From Plazaster borealis (lineage: Eukaryota > Echinodermata > Asteroidea > Forcipulatida > Labidiasteridae), in assembly GCA_021014325.1 (NCBI GenBank), contig CM037471.1:19116818-19180817 (forward strand): a stretch of DNA of 64,000 nt. Direction: 5' to 3'. The translations under genes and the position numbers were made by a program. Under the pieces are notes generated by a model, which was given only the letters and a program-made list of their open reading frames with translations, had not been told where the DNA came from and ran no database searches. Every line of letters begins with the position of its first letter. The first letter of the stretch is position 1. This document shows, piece after piece, positions 26,801-41,800 of this stretch.

Positions 26801-29800
26801 CATGTGCGTAAAATGCACGATCTCCAGCAGCAGAATGCACTTTTGGGACAGCCAAGAGTGTACGGTTCGAACCAGAGCGAAGGCCACGTTGTCCGGGATG
26901 GTAAACCTTGATGAGGCTAGTGAGGTATGCAGGAGCGGTATTGTGGAGACATTTGTATACAATGTTGAGGATCTTGAAAACAATTCGCTGAGGGACTGGG
27001 AGCCAGTGGAGTTGATGGAGGAGTGGGGTAGCGTGATCATATTTACCACACTTGAAAATCAGTTTGGCAGCCCGGTTTTGGACACGCTGAAGACGTTTTT
27101 GTTGTACTTGTTGGTATAATTCACTCTCTTAAGCCCCCATTGCATCACTAAACGGGCTAGCAGGATTATTGGAGCAGATACTAAGAGCATGCAAGAAATT
27201 ATGGAAGATGACATAATGACGCAGTTCAGTAGGATTCTGTGATCCAACCCACCCTCTTAACCCTCAAATTACTCAGTCTCACTCGGGCAGGGTCCGACAA
27301 CTATTATGTCTACAGATCAACAGATTTAAGGATTGCTTTCTACCTCAGTGCAATTAAACTTTGTTATAGTAGATGGTCGAGATAACGCGGTTCATTTTGT
27401 AAATTTGTTGTATATACTTGTGTATTTTATGTTTTGTACATGCCTTCACCCTTTTAAATTACTGTAAATTTGTAAATTTTAATTCTTGTTGTCTATTGAT
27501 TTTTTCTTTTTTTGGGGGGTCTTTACTTCTATTTATTCTCCTTATACGCGTGCTTTTTTATCATGACAATAAATATTTTTCAATCTTTGAATCTTTAGCC
27601 TTCAAGGATCAGCTTTAGAAACCCATGGATACTTTGGGTTAGATTCGAACCTGTATCCTTTCAAATTCTAGAGCAGATAATTTAACAACTAGGTCACCGA
27701 GCTTGCCCGGTTACTAAAGAGGCTAGTTTGAATTATATAATACAGATTTCATTTCATTTCATTTCATTTACTAATTTCACAGGTAAAAACATTGCAATTA
27801 CATTACAAAAATATACATAAAATATAAAAGGCAAGAGATATAAAAATATAAACAGCAGATAACACAATACATTCCAAAGACAGGGCAATGGCGCACCTGA
27901 AGGATTACAAAAAAGTAAATTTTAATCATTGTCTAGTTGTTTTATCAAATGCTATAAAAAAAAATTAAAAATTAAAAAAAATTCAAAGAAAAGAAAACAA
28001 TACAAATTGCATGAGAACAAGATTTGTTGTTTAACCACAAAAAAGCGAAAGAGTAAAACAAAACAAATGGGTACTGCATACAATTTAAAAGCACTGGACA
28101 CGTTTAGTAAACACTCAAAATGAAGTAGCATAAAAACTTACTTGGTAACGAGCAACAGGGAGCTGTTGATAGTATAAAACATTGTGAGAAAAGACTCCCT
28201 CTGAAGTAACGTAGTTTTTGAGAAAGAGGTAACTTCTCACTAAAATATTTGAATCTGAGAAAGACTTCAGGCCTGAAGCCTTTCTCTGGCATCTGCAAGC
28301 ACACAAAGGGCGTTTTTTCTTTCATTATTTTCTTGCAACTTCGATGACCAATTGAGCCCAAATTTTCACAGGTTTGTTATTTTATGCATATGTTGGGATA
28401 CACCAAGTGAGAATACTGGTCTTTGACAATTACCAAACGTGTCCATTGCCTTTAAACTGAAAGATGTCGGAAAAAATTGACAGTGTTTTTGTCTTTTGCA
28501 TGCAGATTCCCATATATGTTCTGAGGGATATTTTAAGTGTTCCAATGGGTTTTGCATTCCTGAGGAATGGATGTGTGATCTGGATGATGACTGTGGTGAT
28601 AACAGTGATGAGCCTCACCGGATATGTCGTAAGTTGTTCCCTCCAACTATTCCACAACCCCACTCTTGATTTACATGAAAAGTTTCTAGCTACCCTCATT
28701 CCATATCTCTCTGTTCCACCATCTTATCTTGTTCTACTCCTGACCCACCCAGGAATTCCATTTTATTCCCACATCTTCCTTATCCAAAATTCTAATTCTA
28801 TTCATAACCTATCCAGGAACACTCCCATTCCACATCCCTCTGTTCCACAACCTTATCTTGTTCTACTCCTGACCCACCCAGGAATTCCATTTTATTCCCA
28901 CATCTTCCTTATCCTAAACCTCAATCCCATTCTTTACCTATCCAGGAACACTCCCATTCCATATCTTTCTGTTCCACAACCTTATCTTGTTCTACTCCTG
29001 ACCCACCCAGGAATTCCATTTTATTCCTGCATCTCCCTTATCCTAAACCTCAATCCCATTCTTTACCTATTCAGGAACCCTCCCATTCCATATCTTTCTG
29101 TTCCACAACCTTATCTTGTTCTACTCCTGACCCACCCAGGAATTTCATTTTATTCCTGCATCTTCCTTATCCTAAACCTCAATCCCATTCTTTACCTATT
29201 CAGGAACCCTCCCATTCCATATCTTTCTGTTCCACAACCTTATCTTGTTCTACTGAATTCCATTTTATTCCTGCATCTCCCTTATCCTAAACCTCAATCC
29301 CATTCTTTACCTATTCAGGAACCCTCCCATTCCATATCTTTCTGTTCCACAACCTTATCTTGTTCTACTCCTGACCCACCCAGGAATTCCATTTTATTCC
29401 CACATCTTCCTTATTCTAAATTCTAATTCTATTCATAACCTATTCAGGAACCCTCCCATTCCACATCTCTCTGTTCCACAACCTTATCTTGTTCTACTCC
29501 TGACCCACCCAGGAATTCCATTTTATTCCCGCATCTTCCTTATCCTAAACCTCAATCCCATTCTTTACCTATCCAGGAACACTCCCATTCCATATCTTTC
29601 TGTTCCACAACCTTATCTTGTTCTACTCCTGACCCACCCAGGAATTCCATTTTATTCCCGCATCTCCCTTATCCTAAACCTCAATCCCATTGTTTACCTA
29701 TTCAGAAACCCCCATTCCATATTTCTCAGTTCCACAACCCCAGTATTGTTTGACTCTAGACCTGTCATGCGAAACCCTATTTTCCATCATCACACACCTC

Positions 29801-32800
29801 TCTGTATTCCATCACTTTTGTTAAATTTTGCAGCTTCTACCTATTCAGTTACTCAGGACCCTGTCCACAATGAATGCAAAGAGCCAGAAAGTGGGCTCTA
29901 ATTTTATTTATATATTTATTTATTTATTTATTTATTTATATGTTTATTTATTTAAACATCACACAGCGCAAGTGCCAATAACAGGTTGGTGAATAGGAAA
30001 CGAGAAAAAAATGTTCAGTTTTAGATGTGGGAGGACAACCCCAAATGGGGAAACTCACACAATCCGTTAGGGACTGAAAACCCAATCCACATGCCAGGCT
30101 CTGGTCCCATCAGGTGGGATTCGAACCGGGGTCCACAGAGGTCACATAGGTGAAAGGCAGGGAAAGAAACCACTGAGCCAACCTGATGCCCTTCTATCTA
30201 CAGAGGTTGACTGTTTTTCCCTCCTGATTCTGAACTGGTGTCCGTTTTTATTTTCAGAGGATCGCCCATGTCCTAGTGGTTGGATAAGCTGCACAAACAG
30301 TTACCGGTGTATTCCTGAGTATGCTCGATGTAATGGTTACGATGAATGTCGAGATAACTCCGATGAAGTTGGTTGTGGTAAGTTTGGAAAAAAATTACAT
30401 CATGGAATCAAAATGGTCTTGGCATTACAAGAAAAGCACATTCATTTCAGTTCAAATGATGTCCTTAAGTAACCTATGACAAGTGTACCTCTTAAAAAAC
30501 CTCCCACCAACGGGTGCTTATATTTGTCCATGCTTTGTTATGTCTTACACAAGTTTAAACTTTTAAATAGCTCTTAATATATATCATATTCAGCAGTATA
30601 TTTGCAATCAATCTTTGTGTTTACATAAAAGTATTAGTTTGAGAACAAAAATTACATCCGGATATTCTTATGCAACATTTTGGAAATCCAATTGATAAAA
30701 AGCCTTGATTTGGAAATTGTTTACCAAACACATTTTGTTTTCTTTCTGATTAATGCGTTAGTAAATCAGTCGAGAGCAGATTATAGTTCTGGATAATTGA
30801 TCACAAAATCACAAAATCATGACATCATAAACAGTTATTTCAATTAAGTATTCTGAGAATAAATCAAGATAAACAAGGAGATATTTTAACGGTTTTGTAA
30901 ACTTTGATTATTTGACCTTTACAGAGGAAGTGACCTGCGACCCACTTGGGGAGTTCCGTTGCAATAATCACCGTTGCATCCCATTGAGATGGTACTGTGA
31001 TTTTGATAATGATTGTTTTGACTCCTCTGACGAGCCTTCGGGTTGTGGTAAGTCCAGTCATACTTTGCAGTTTTAGAAAATTACTTTAAAATTGGACATT
31101 ATTGACTCTGCAAGTCTTGTACATATTCAAACTTCCGGGACCAAGTTGGTCCCAACTATGTTGAGTTTTACGTGCGTGTGATTTTGTTTCTTCAAACACT
31201 CTAGTTTAATGTAATTTATGGCTAAAAAAATTGTATTATATTGTTGGGAAAGTAAAATTTAGGGATTGAATATATGAAAGTAAAATAAATTTATCAAATC
31301 AACGACAAAATCCTGGGATAAGACTTGACCTCCGTTTCCGGTTACTTGTAACGATTAAGATTCTTGCCCGGCTGACATTCATGTTATCATTCAACCTATG
31401 TAATGGTTGCAAAATTTGGATATGATTTGCGATTTGTTCTGCTAGTCTAAAATCATTATGGTCAATTCAGCATCCTCGTCTCATTGTTTAAATGTTAATT
31501 AAAAAAATACAAAAATAATAGTATAAAACATTGAAATTGTTCAATAAAAAATTACTCCAAGTATTTTTATTTTCAAACATTTTGTATAAGCAGAATTAAA
31601 AAAAAAAAATTGATTTCATAAAAAAATGTAGTCTTCGTTCGATGAGCTTTCTCATTTTCGGTATGTGCGAGACTTGCACAGTCTATTATCAACGTTTTTG
31701 TATGATTTGCTTGTTTGTTTATGTGGGTAGTCCCAAAATAACTTGTTCCTTCAATTTGGCTAAAACCTTCTCCAGCCATTGGTTGTGTCTCTATGAACTT
31801 GAAAAAAAAGATCATAGGTCAAATCAGTGTTTGTAAAATGTTTGCTCATGATTCTTGTTGTTTTAAAGGTATTATACAGGATTGGTAGAGCTGACAAAAT
31901 AGTTGCAGATAGGGTTCATGTTTTTTGTGATCAACCATACACATGAAATAACAAACCTGTGAAAATTTGGGCTTAATCCGTTGTATGAGTCAGGAGAAAA
32001 TAGTTAAAAACCATGCACTTTTTCAGCATGTGAACACATTGTCCTTAATTTTTGTTGCAACTGAAATCAGCTGTTGCATTTTTTAAAGGTTTTCAGATCG
32101 GCTTTCTCGAATATGATGTCATTTCACCTGGAAATATTGCACAGAAAAAATTTATTCAAGTATGAATTTCATAATCAGTAAGCTTTTTGACTAAAGTTCA
32201 ACAATGATGTTTTTTATCCTTACCAATCCTTTGTAATACCTTTAAATTACCTTAAAAATATTAAGATGCAAATTGGCAGCTCTCTAATATTGCACTTGAT
32301 ACTGATGGTTTCTATCAACAGTACCACGCTCTTGTAGTGAGAGTGAATTCAGATGTACCAGTAGAGGGCGCTGTATAAGGAACCGTTGGGTTTGTGATGG
32401 AACTTCGGATTGCAGTGACGGATCAGATGAAGAAGGATGTAAGATGCTTTTACAATTTTAACCTTAACCTGAAAAACAAAATTGAGACAAAAGGGGGGGG
32501 GGGGTAGAGGGAAAGGTGACAGTTTAACCACAAGAGGTTGGAAACACAAATAGACAAAATCAATGGTGGGGAGAGGGAGAACAAGTAATTAATTAGTGAA
32601 TGAGACAGACTAAAAAGGGGGATATCTGTCGGAAAAGAAGACAGCAAAGAACAATTAAAAAAAAAAAAAAAATCCTTGGATGTTCAGACCATGGGGTTGA
32701 ATGGTCTGGAGGGGCCTTATCCACAGTTTCTCCCTACTCGGACTAACAGTCTTTCTGTGGTTACCTATAGTGCCTCAATACCCTGTAAAATTGTGTCAGA

Positions 32801-35800
32801 GATAGAATGATTTAGGTAGATTGAAGTGATGTCCGACAGAAACAGCTTTTCGATATTGACTGTGGATCTATGACCATTGAAATGTCGTTTGAGTATAGTT
32901 CATTATTTAATATGACGTTGTTGTTGATACCTTCTGACAAGCAGTATTGTCTGAATTGCTATCATCTACGATGGCCAGGAATGATAACAAAATATCAAAA
33001 ATATCTTATGGTTTTCACAAGAGGTTTGAGCACTTCAATAAACATTTCACAAGTTAATTTTAAATAATTTTGGTTTGAACAAAGAAAAATTAACTAGAGC
33101 GGGACTAGAACCTGTGGATTAATAATGATAATAATACCAACATTTATAAAGCCCCATTTATAACCTCTTGTTCTCCTTATTTTGTCAATATATTAGTCTA
33201 GGTTTAAAGTAGACCTATGTTTTGAACTAAGGTTGGAATGGATTGTCATTGTTATACCATCTTTCCATTTCTTGTCTGTTAATCTAAGGTGGCGCTGTGT
33301 GTGGTCCGGATCAATTTGCGTGTAGCATCGGTGGTTGTATCCCAGCCAATTTGACCTGTAATGGATTTGACAACTGTATCGATCGCTCGGATGAGATGAA
33401 CTGTTTTAGTAAGTAAACACGTTGATTTTACTCAAGGGTTTATTTGTCTGAGAAGAAAACGTGTTTACTTCCATGACCTTGCCTTGATGGGACAAACGGG
33501 CGGGAACTATAATTTTGGAAACGACGTTGTGAAGCGTCCTATAATTATCCATATAGGACTCATATATTAAATTTTGGAGCGTGGCGACAGTATCCATTGC
33601 AAAACCACCAATCAAATGACAAGGATCTGTCTGTGTGATATATTATAGTGTTTCTTCTCCAGCTAACTTGAATCTTCCCTGCTTTGAAGAGCATTTCCCT
33701 TTGTCATAGTTCTTATCTGATTTTGATTTCAGATCGTGTTTGCACAACAGATGAGTTTCGTTGTAGTAATACGTTGTGTATTCCTCAGTCGTCTGTATGT
33801 AATACCTACGATGACTGTGGTGATCGTAGCGATGAAACTGGAGCCGCTTGCAGTAAGTCAACTGACACTCTTTCCCATCACTCTGGAATTGCAATCACTA
33901 TTTCTGGTTTTATATTAATGCTGGATGGGTTCTTACATTGATTTGAACAGCCACAGCTTCTTTTGACCTTACAAATCAAGTGAGGTTTGCGGTGACACCA
34001 TGTACATAAATCTGTTTTATGAGTAGTGGTTGTTCTGGTGTTTTGACAACTTGATGTTGCACTCTCCTGAAGACGATCACAGCATACTGATCGAAACGTT
34101 GAGTTGTCAAATTACCGGTTCTTCTCAGAACCACCACTACTCATAAAAGAGATTTATGCACATGGTGTCACCGCAAACCTAACTTGATTATACTCCCACC
34201 ATGCAAAGTTTCAAATCCTACTGATCTTACAAATGTCCCGACTTGCTGAACGTTGAAAAAAAAAAAAAAATCTTCTCCTAATTTCGATTCTTGTTTTTTT
34301 GTCATGTTACAATCACTTTTTCCAGGGAATGGAGGTAGGTGACTGCATGCTTTAAGGTCTCTGCATGCTTTAAAATATCACTATGGTATCTTTTATGCAC
34401 TGAAAAATCCTTTGTGACCCTGGCTCTGGGGGCAGGGGGCAGGGGGGGGCATACTTAGTGACAGTAGACTGAATTGATAAATCCATAGTTTGGGAAATAT
34501 GTGCAATCTATAGAATTGCATAAACAATGAATAGTTGCCCCATATGTCTGCTAAATGATGAATAATAATAATATGCAGTTCTTACATAGCGCTTTTTCAC
34601 ACCTGAGGGTGTCTCAATGCACTCATTATTTTTCCTACAAAATTTGCAGAGCTATGTTCAAAATCAAAGTCCTATTACATAGCACCGTGAAGCGGTTTAC
34701 AAGGTGCTGTGGCGCAATCTGCAGCCAACTTTGCCAGAAAAACACAGGGGTGAACTCCTTCTCTTAACGATAGGTGTAACTGGGTTCTTTTACGTGCATT
34801 ACACAACACACGGGAGCTACGACTTTTTGTTCCAACTATAGGACGAAGCAATAATGGTTAAATGTCTTGCTTATAAGGACACAAGTGTCAAGACTGGGAC
34901 TCGAACCCACACACTGTTGGTCAGAAACACCATCCACGCCACCACCTAGAATCTCATATCCCATTGGAAAGTTGGAAAGTTGGGGGAGACATTCAAGTCA
35001 GAATTATGTCTATCTACAATTTAGCATTCTGTGGCAGAAATCAAATTGAAACTCAACAATGGATGTTGCAGCTCATTGCACTCAAACCTTGGATTTGTAA
35101 ATTCACAGAAATGTTCTGATTAGATTTCAGTGAGTTGTTTCTTTGATCACTGGTACCTTCTTTTTCAGGACTTCTTCTGTTTCATTAAATCACATCCTTG
35201 CATCAATGTTTGCATGTGTTATCCATATTAAGTTGTAGTCACTTAATTCCCTTTGTCATCATTACTGCTTCCTTTGTTGGTTTTGTTTACTTGTTGTTCA
35301 ATGTTGCTTAGCTGATATGGTTTTCCAGTAAAAACTATATGCAAAGGATATTAATTGTGAATGATGGTACTGCCAACTCATGCTTAGCTTATTAAACTTT
35401 GTTGAGAAAATTTTTGTTTAAACATAAATTAAGACGTTGTAATTATCATGTTGCTGCCATCTTGGTCTTGTTTCCTGTGCACATAGCCATTATGAACACT
35501 GAGTTGCATTATGAAAAAGGGACCAGGCTAGTTATCTCTTCCTGCCATTGGTCCGTGTCCAAATTGGCAGCTGTGGCTGTTGCTAAAGGTGTTGATAAGG
35601 GCAGCCTATGCTTCAATGCATGATGAGACAGTGTCCATAAGCTGCACCAGCAGCCACAACAATGCTGTTTGTCATTTGTTTGTCATCTGGGCCCATTTTC
35701 ATTGAGCCATTGAGCCTGTATGCACACAAACTTGCTAAGCACAGAAAAATCTTGCTCAGCAGATCCAGGTCACCAGCCAAAATTCCATAAAGGTTACATT

Positions 35801-38800
35801 GTTGCGACTGGTGCCCCACTCATTTTTCGCTTAGCGAATAAATTACCTAAGCAGTGCTTTCTGCTTTAACTTTATGAAATTGGGCTATGCAGCTGATTTC
35901 ACGAACTTTACGCAACTGTGTAACTCCGCTTGTGCAAGATTTCTTGTGTTACTGGTGCACAACTTTAGCATTAAATGTCGCGGAAGTGGACTTGCGCAGT
36001 TGCGTAAAGCTTTGTGAAATCACGGGCTGGACAAACAAACATTTTGTACGTAAAATGTTCACCATTACTTTGCATTTTGTACCAATTTCAGTGACGAATC
36101 CTTGTGACCCGAGTACTTCATTCCAGTGTATGTCTAGTGGGGTATGCTTACCTCCGCACTTGGTCTGTGATGGAACCAATGATTGTGGTGACAATAGTGA
36201 CGAGAAATCTGGATGTAAGTTTTGATGTTTGTTCCACATATTTCTGCCATGTCTTATTTTGTTGTTCAAGGCTTGATGCAGTTTGGGTGATTATCTGAGA
36301 AGTGGAGTTAATTATAACAATAATGATAATAATAATAGTAATAATAATAAAAAGTAACTATTTATATAATGCCTAACACCTTCAGGAGAAGGTCTCTAAG
36401 TGCTCAAGTTTGTTTCATTTAAAATAAAACCAATAAATTATTTCTCTTTATAAAATGTCTTAAAAAGTATGGTATGATCATCCTGCAAATTCTTTCTGTT
36501 TGAAATGCTGTAAAAAAAATTATTCTGCATTTGTCTCGGGTCTAGTTTTTGTTATTTTGCTGACAGGACAGTAGATCAAGCCATTGAATAAAATTAGCGA
36601 CATTTTTAAGTGAATTAATCATATTAAATGTCAAGATGTGTTATATTTTTCTTGAAAAACCCCTTAAGATTTCAAACTGATGTAGTTATTCGTCAGGAAT
36701 AAAGAATAACATGCAGGGGTGAGATTTTTTAGACTTTTTATCTGAATTCAGATTTTGTTTTAGGTCTGCCTGGTAAACAAAAAATGCTGCATCATTCTTC
36801 AAAATTAAACAATTTTATGCTCTTTGATCTATTTCTCTGATGCTGAGGATATTGTTTCCAAAAGCTCCTTGAAATCTATAACTCCAGGGGTTACCAAAAG
36901 GTGGAAATGCCATCATTTCAATGTACCTCCTAAGATCTGGATCTCAGTTTCAGACTTTCTTGTCAGCAGTGTCGACTCTCGCCCCTGAATATGAAACTTT
37001 TGTACTCCACTGTACCTCAGTGCTGGACAAAACTAAAATGCTATTATTCAAGCTGAATTTAGTGACAAGAAGTTTTGAATTTGTTATCGTATGGTGGTAG
37101 TGCATTCAGCGTTGTAGCTCCATCCCTTTGGAACAGCCTGCCACCGATCATCAGGGAATCAACGACCTTGAGCTCCATTCAAGTCTCGCCTTAAGACTCA
37201 TCTTTTCAAACAGTGTTTTTGTAACATTGTCACTTATTGAAAGTTATTATCTATTATTCAATTTCCACAACTGTTTTTAACTAGGTCATCCATTTTAGCT
37301 TGCTGTGTATTTGACTGGTCCAGATGTAATATTTGTAAATTTTTGAATTATCGTTGTTTTTTATTTATTTTGTTTAATCCATTTTCTTGTATTCAGCGCC
37401 TTGAGGCAGAGCCGATCTGCAACTGTTTGCGCTTTATAAACGTCTCTTTATTATTATTATTATTATTGTATATTTTGTTGATGTGGTATTTCAGGTCAGG
37501 TACAGTGTACCCCATCGACATTCCACTGTCAGAATGAGGAGTGCATCTCATGGGATCAAGTGTGTGATTCGTTTTCTGATTGTAGCGATAACTCGGATGA
37601 AATGACCTGCTGTGAGTATTACTGGGGTCTTGGATTATTTCAGAATCACATTAATAATGGGTGGGTTTTGATAGCTTCCCCCGGTCGACCCAGGTCTGAC
37701 CCAGATCTGACCCTAGTCCGTTTGAGTAGCTGTGACATCATTGTTGTGGCTGGCCCAGGTCAGGCCCAAAGTACCCTGCTCATCAAAAAAAATTCTCAAT
37801 GGCCGGACTTTTTAAAGTTCTTTACACGGACACTTTCAGGAAGTTTGACACACCCTTAAAACAGCGACTTTAGGAGCAACAAGTACATGTATTTTTTATC
37901 GGAAGACGTGTATTTTGTATCAACCTGAACTTGTGAAATAATTTAATTGTTGCAGTTTTACCATGGGAATAATTTTGGTACGATCTTTTTTATTAATCCA
38001 TGAAGAATTTCAGACGTTATACACACGATGAAAGTAGATCTGCTGGGCTGTCCCAGGCTGCATTGGTATGAATGCTAGTACACCCGTGCTGTTGCGGACA
38101 GGCTAATCAAACTTGCCAATTAAAGTGGTCATAGGTGTATATAAGGTTGTGTCTATTGCAAGAGTTGGTACAGCAGCTGTTTTTCCCCGTATTATGGCTT
38201 CGCTCAGCCTTCACTATTGGTGTCAGTTACTATGGGTCACAGAGCACCACAGGGCGAGCTTGAAAACAACGCTATGGACTATTTTTTATTCTTCTGGGTT
38301 CCTTTTTCTATTTTTATATATGTTTTTGGCCTATTATAAAATTGAGGTTTCGAAAGATCCCGACACAGGACCCCCAAGACCTTTGCTCGGAGACCGAGAC
38401 CGAGTCTTCAAAATCAAGACCTGGAAATAGTGGGGAGACCTCAACAAATTGGGTCTCAAGACCGCTTTGGAGACCTACAACACTGATAATCATCATCCGT
38501 AAACTCTCTTTCTTCTATGCTGAGCAATAGCTTCACATCTTACTTGGATTTCTCTGTCTCTCTCCTCTAGTCAAAAATCCAGTGGAATGTAATAATACCA
38601 CCTGTCAAAAGGAATGCATCACTCATGGACTAAACACTTTGATCTGTAGCTGTGGTAAAGGATATGCTGAGTCATCAGATGGAAACTGTGAAGGTTAGTT
38701 TGTTATCATTCCTTAAACCCTTTTCCACTCAGGAAAAGGGGAGTGGTTAGGGGAGGAAAGAGGGATTGGTTAGGGGAGGAAAGGGTAGTGGTTAGGGATA

Positions 38801-41800
38801 GGAAAAGGGGAGTGGTTAGGGGAGGAAGGGGAGTGGTTAGGGTAGGAAAGGGGGAGTGGTTAGGGTAGGAAAGGGGGAGTAGTTAGGGGAAAAGGGCGAG
38901 TGGTTAGGGAATAAAAGGGGAGTGTTTAGGGGAGAAAAGGGGGAGTGGTTATAGGAGAGGAAAGGGAATGGTTAGTGGAGGAAAGGGGAGTGGTTAGTGG
39001 AGGAAAGGGGGAGTGGTTGGGGATAAAAGGGGGTAAAAGGGGAATGGTTAGGGGAAAAAAGGGGGAGTGGTTATAGGACAGGAAATGGGAGTAGTTAGTG
39101 GAGGAAATGGGGAGTGATTAGGGGAGGAAAAGGGGAGTGGTTAGGGGAGGAAAGGGGGAGTGGTTAGGGGAGAAAAAGGGGAGTGGTTAGTATGTTCCTT
39201 CTGTATATTAGCCTTGAAAGACCTTTGTGAATGCAACATTTTGTAAATAAAAAAATAAAAAATTAACACGAGATGTTTTTTCTTTTTTTCAGACATCGAT
39301 GAATGCTACTTGTCCAGACCATGTGATCAAGTTTGTATCAACCTCAAAGGAAGCTATGAGTGTAGATGTGCTAATGGATTTCAGGATCGTGGTATACATG
39401 GACAAGACTGCAAGGCTAATAGTGGTGAGTTTTCACATTTCAACCTCCTTTTAAGACGATTGCCGAAGCTTCATAACTGCCAACATTTTCAAGAATTTGG
39501 GCAGCCCAGATTTTTCACCCTTTGATTATATTCTGCAACATTGCACTCAAATGCATCCAATGTTTGTTTATTGTTTCACCCCAAATGTGAAATGGTCAAC
39601 TTTATTCATACAATGGTTCGCTCAGAGACATGGAACTGGGTATACCATGACTCTCAGGGCGACATTGGACTAGGTCAAGCATGGCATGAGTCTTACGCCA
39701 CTGTGGTGTATTTCTTTTCTGCCAGAACGACACATTATTGACATGCCATGTATATAAAGTTAGGGTCATAGATTGATAAATACTCCAAAAATTAATGACT
39801 ATAAAAACTTACTTGGTGAGAAGCACTGCAGCTGTTGATATAATAAACTATTTTGAGAAAGGATTCCTTTCAAAGTAATATGGTTTAGATAATTTTTCAC
39901 CCCAAAACATTTGAATCTGAACATTAGTTCTACATGAATCGTTTCTCAGATTTCTGAGGGTTGGTGTCAATTCGCGAATGCTTTGGCCAGAGGTGTAACC
40001 ACTGAGAACCACTTTGAATCTGAGAAACGATTCAATGCATGAATCGTTTCTTAGATTGCTGAGGGTTGGTGTCTGTTTGCATGAGGGTTGGTGTCCATTT
40101 GCATGGGTGCGGCCAGAGATTCAGTTGGTACCCGCTGTCACCTCGCTAAATGTGATGGATTTGCATTCTTGTGAAAATACCGTGACAGTTTTTTGCTGTT
40201 TTCTCAGCAAGTAGACACTGTATTCATCTGAAACTTTCACATATGATTTTTATTGTATATTTCTTTATAATTTTGCCTATAAAGCAGCATTACGTTGACA
40301 CTACCAATCTATGACTCTATCTTTAAGCAACATATGTGACCCGCTCTGCAAAAAAGGCCCGTAAGTAATGTTGTGTATTTTTTTATTCCATTTTTGACAT
40401 CGTTCATATCCACACTTTCATAATTTGTAAGATTGGATGTTTATTTTGATCAATAAAGATGGAAAAAATCGTGTTTGTGTACATTTATTTCATGGTTTGC
40501 GACCGGTGTCCGTGGATTCCGTTGAAAGTTGTTACATAGGACATTAATTGGAACCCCCTATTACAAATTTGGTATCATCTGAAAGCTGAGGCTGGCTTTC
40601 TACATAGAAAAGGTTAGAGGTCAAATGCAAAAGCAAGGACGGTAATTTTCTGACATGAAGACAAACAGCGCTTGTTACTAGGGCGTGAATCTTTTCTTGT
40701 GAATGGGATTCGTTGTTTATTCACTGTCATGTGACCCATGTGACTGTGCGCAAAAACACAGCTTGCGCATGCGCTCTGAATGGGATTCGTTGTTTATTCA
40801 CAGGTGACTGGCCTGTGACTGTATGTAAACACAGCGCAATACCTGTCAACTGTTAATGTTCAACTCAACTGACTTGTCTTGCTCTGAGCGAAAAGGTTTT
40901 CTAATTATTTACTATTTTAGCCAACAGATTTTGTATATTTTTAATGGGTTCAAAGGATCACTTTGAATGATCTCCGATTCCACATTTTTAGCATTTTTAA
41001 CCCAAAGATCATTTCAAAATTGATTAATCAACTTCAATTTGCAATAAGAAGGCAAACTATGTTAAAAATATTGAGGTTTAAAACAACTTCAGAGTTTTAT
41101 TAAACAGCCCAAACTTTGTAGAAATAATTAGCTTTTTGTTAACATTATTTTAATTCATGGGGTTTTCTATGAGCCAGTGTGCATTTGTTTAACAAAGAAA
41201 TAGCATTATTCACAAAATGGTACTAAAATCTGAACTAATGCTCAAGTGTAATATGCAAATTAGTTTTAAAATAAACAAACACTTGTTGACATACTTGTTG
41301 CTAGGAACTTTCATAAGAACTAAAGTTTACAAGGCTGTTTCTTCATAACCTATTTTGACCAAAATGGCAATAATTTATATGCAAATTATGGTATAACCTT
41401 GGACCTTGCATTTCTATCTATGTATCTAACTCCAAAATTATTTTTTGCACCATAAGGGCCATTATTGCAGAGCGGGTCACATATGAAATATTGTATGACG
41501 TATTCAGTATTTTGATTCCTAAGCATGATCTTTTTGCAGAACTGTTTCTTAGAAGTCAATTTATGATTATGTTTGTCTTTTGTCTCCTGACAAAGGCCCA
41601 AATGGTTTGAGAACTGATATTATATTTCCTGTTAGAATGATTAATTTTTATTTTGACATTTTTCATGTAGGAGGAGACCAGGAAGTTATTGTTTTTGGAG
41701 ACGGCACCGAAATCCGCAAATATCTTCCATACATAGATCAGTATCAAGATCTTGTCATTAATGAAGAGCGCATTGAATCAGTTGACTTTGATTACAACTC

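Noticed and set aside
28464..29426. 320-codon open frame spanning exon w18 and the 129-bp array
   Set aside because: It is out of phase with the LDLa coding frame and depends on the tandem repeat.
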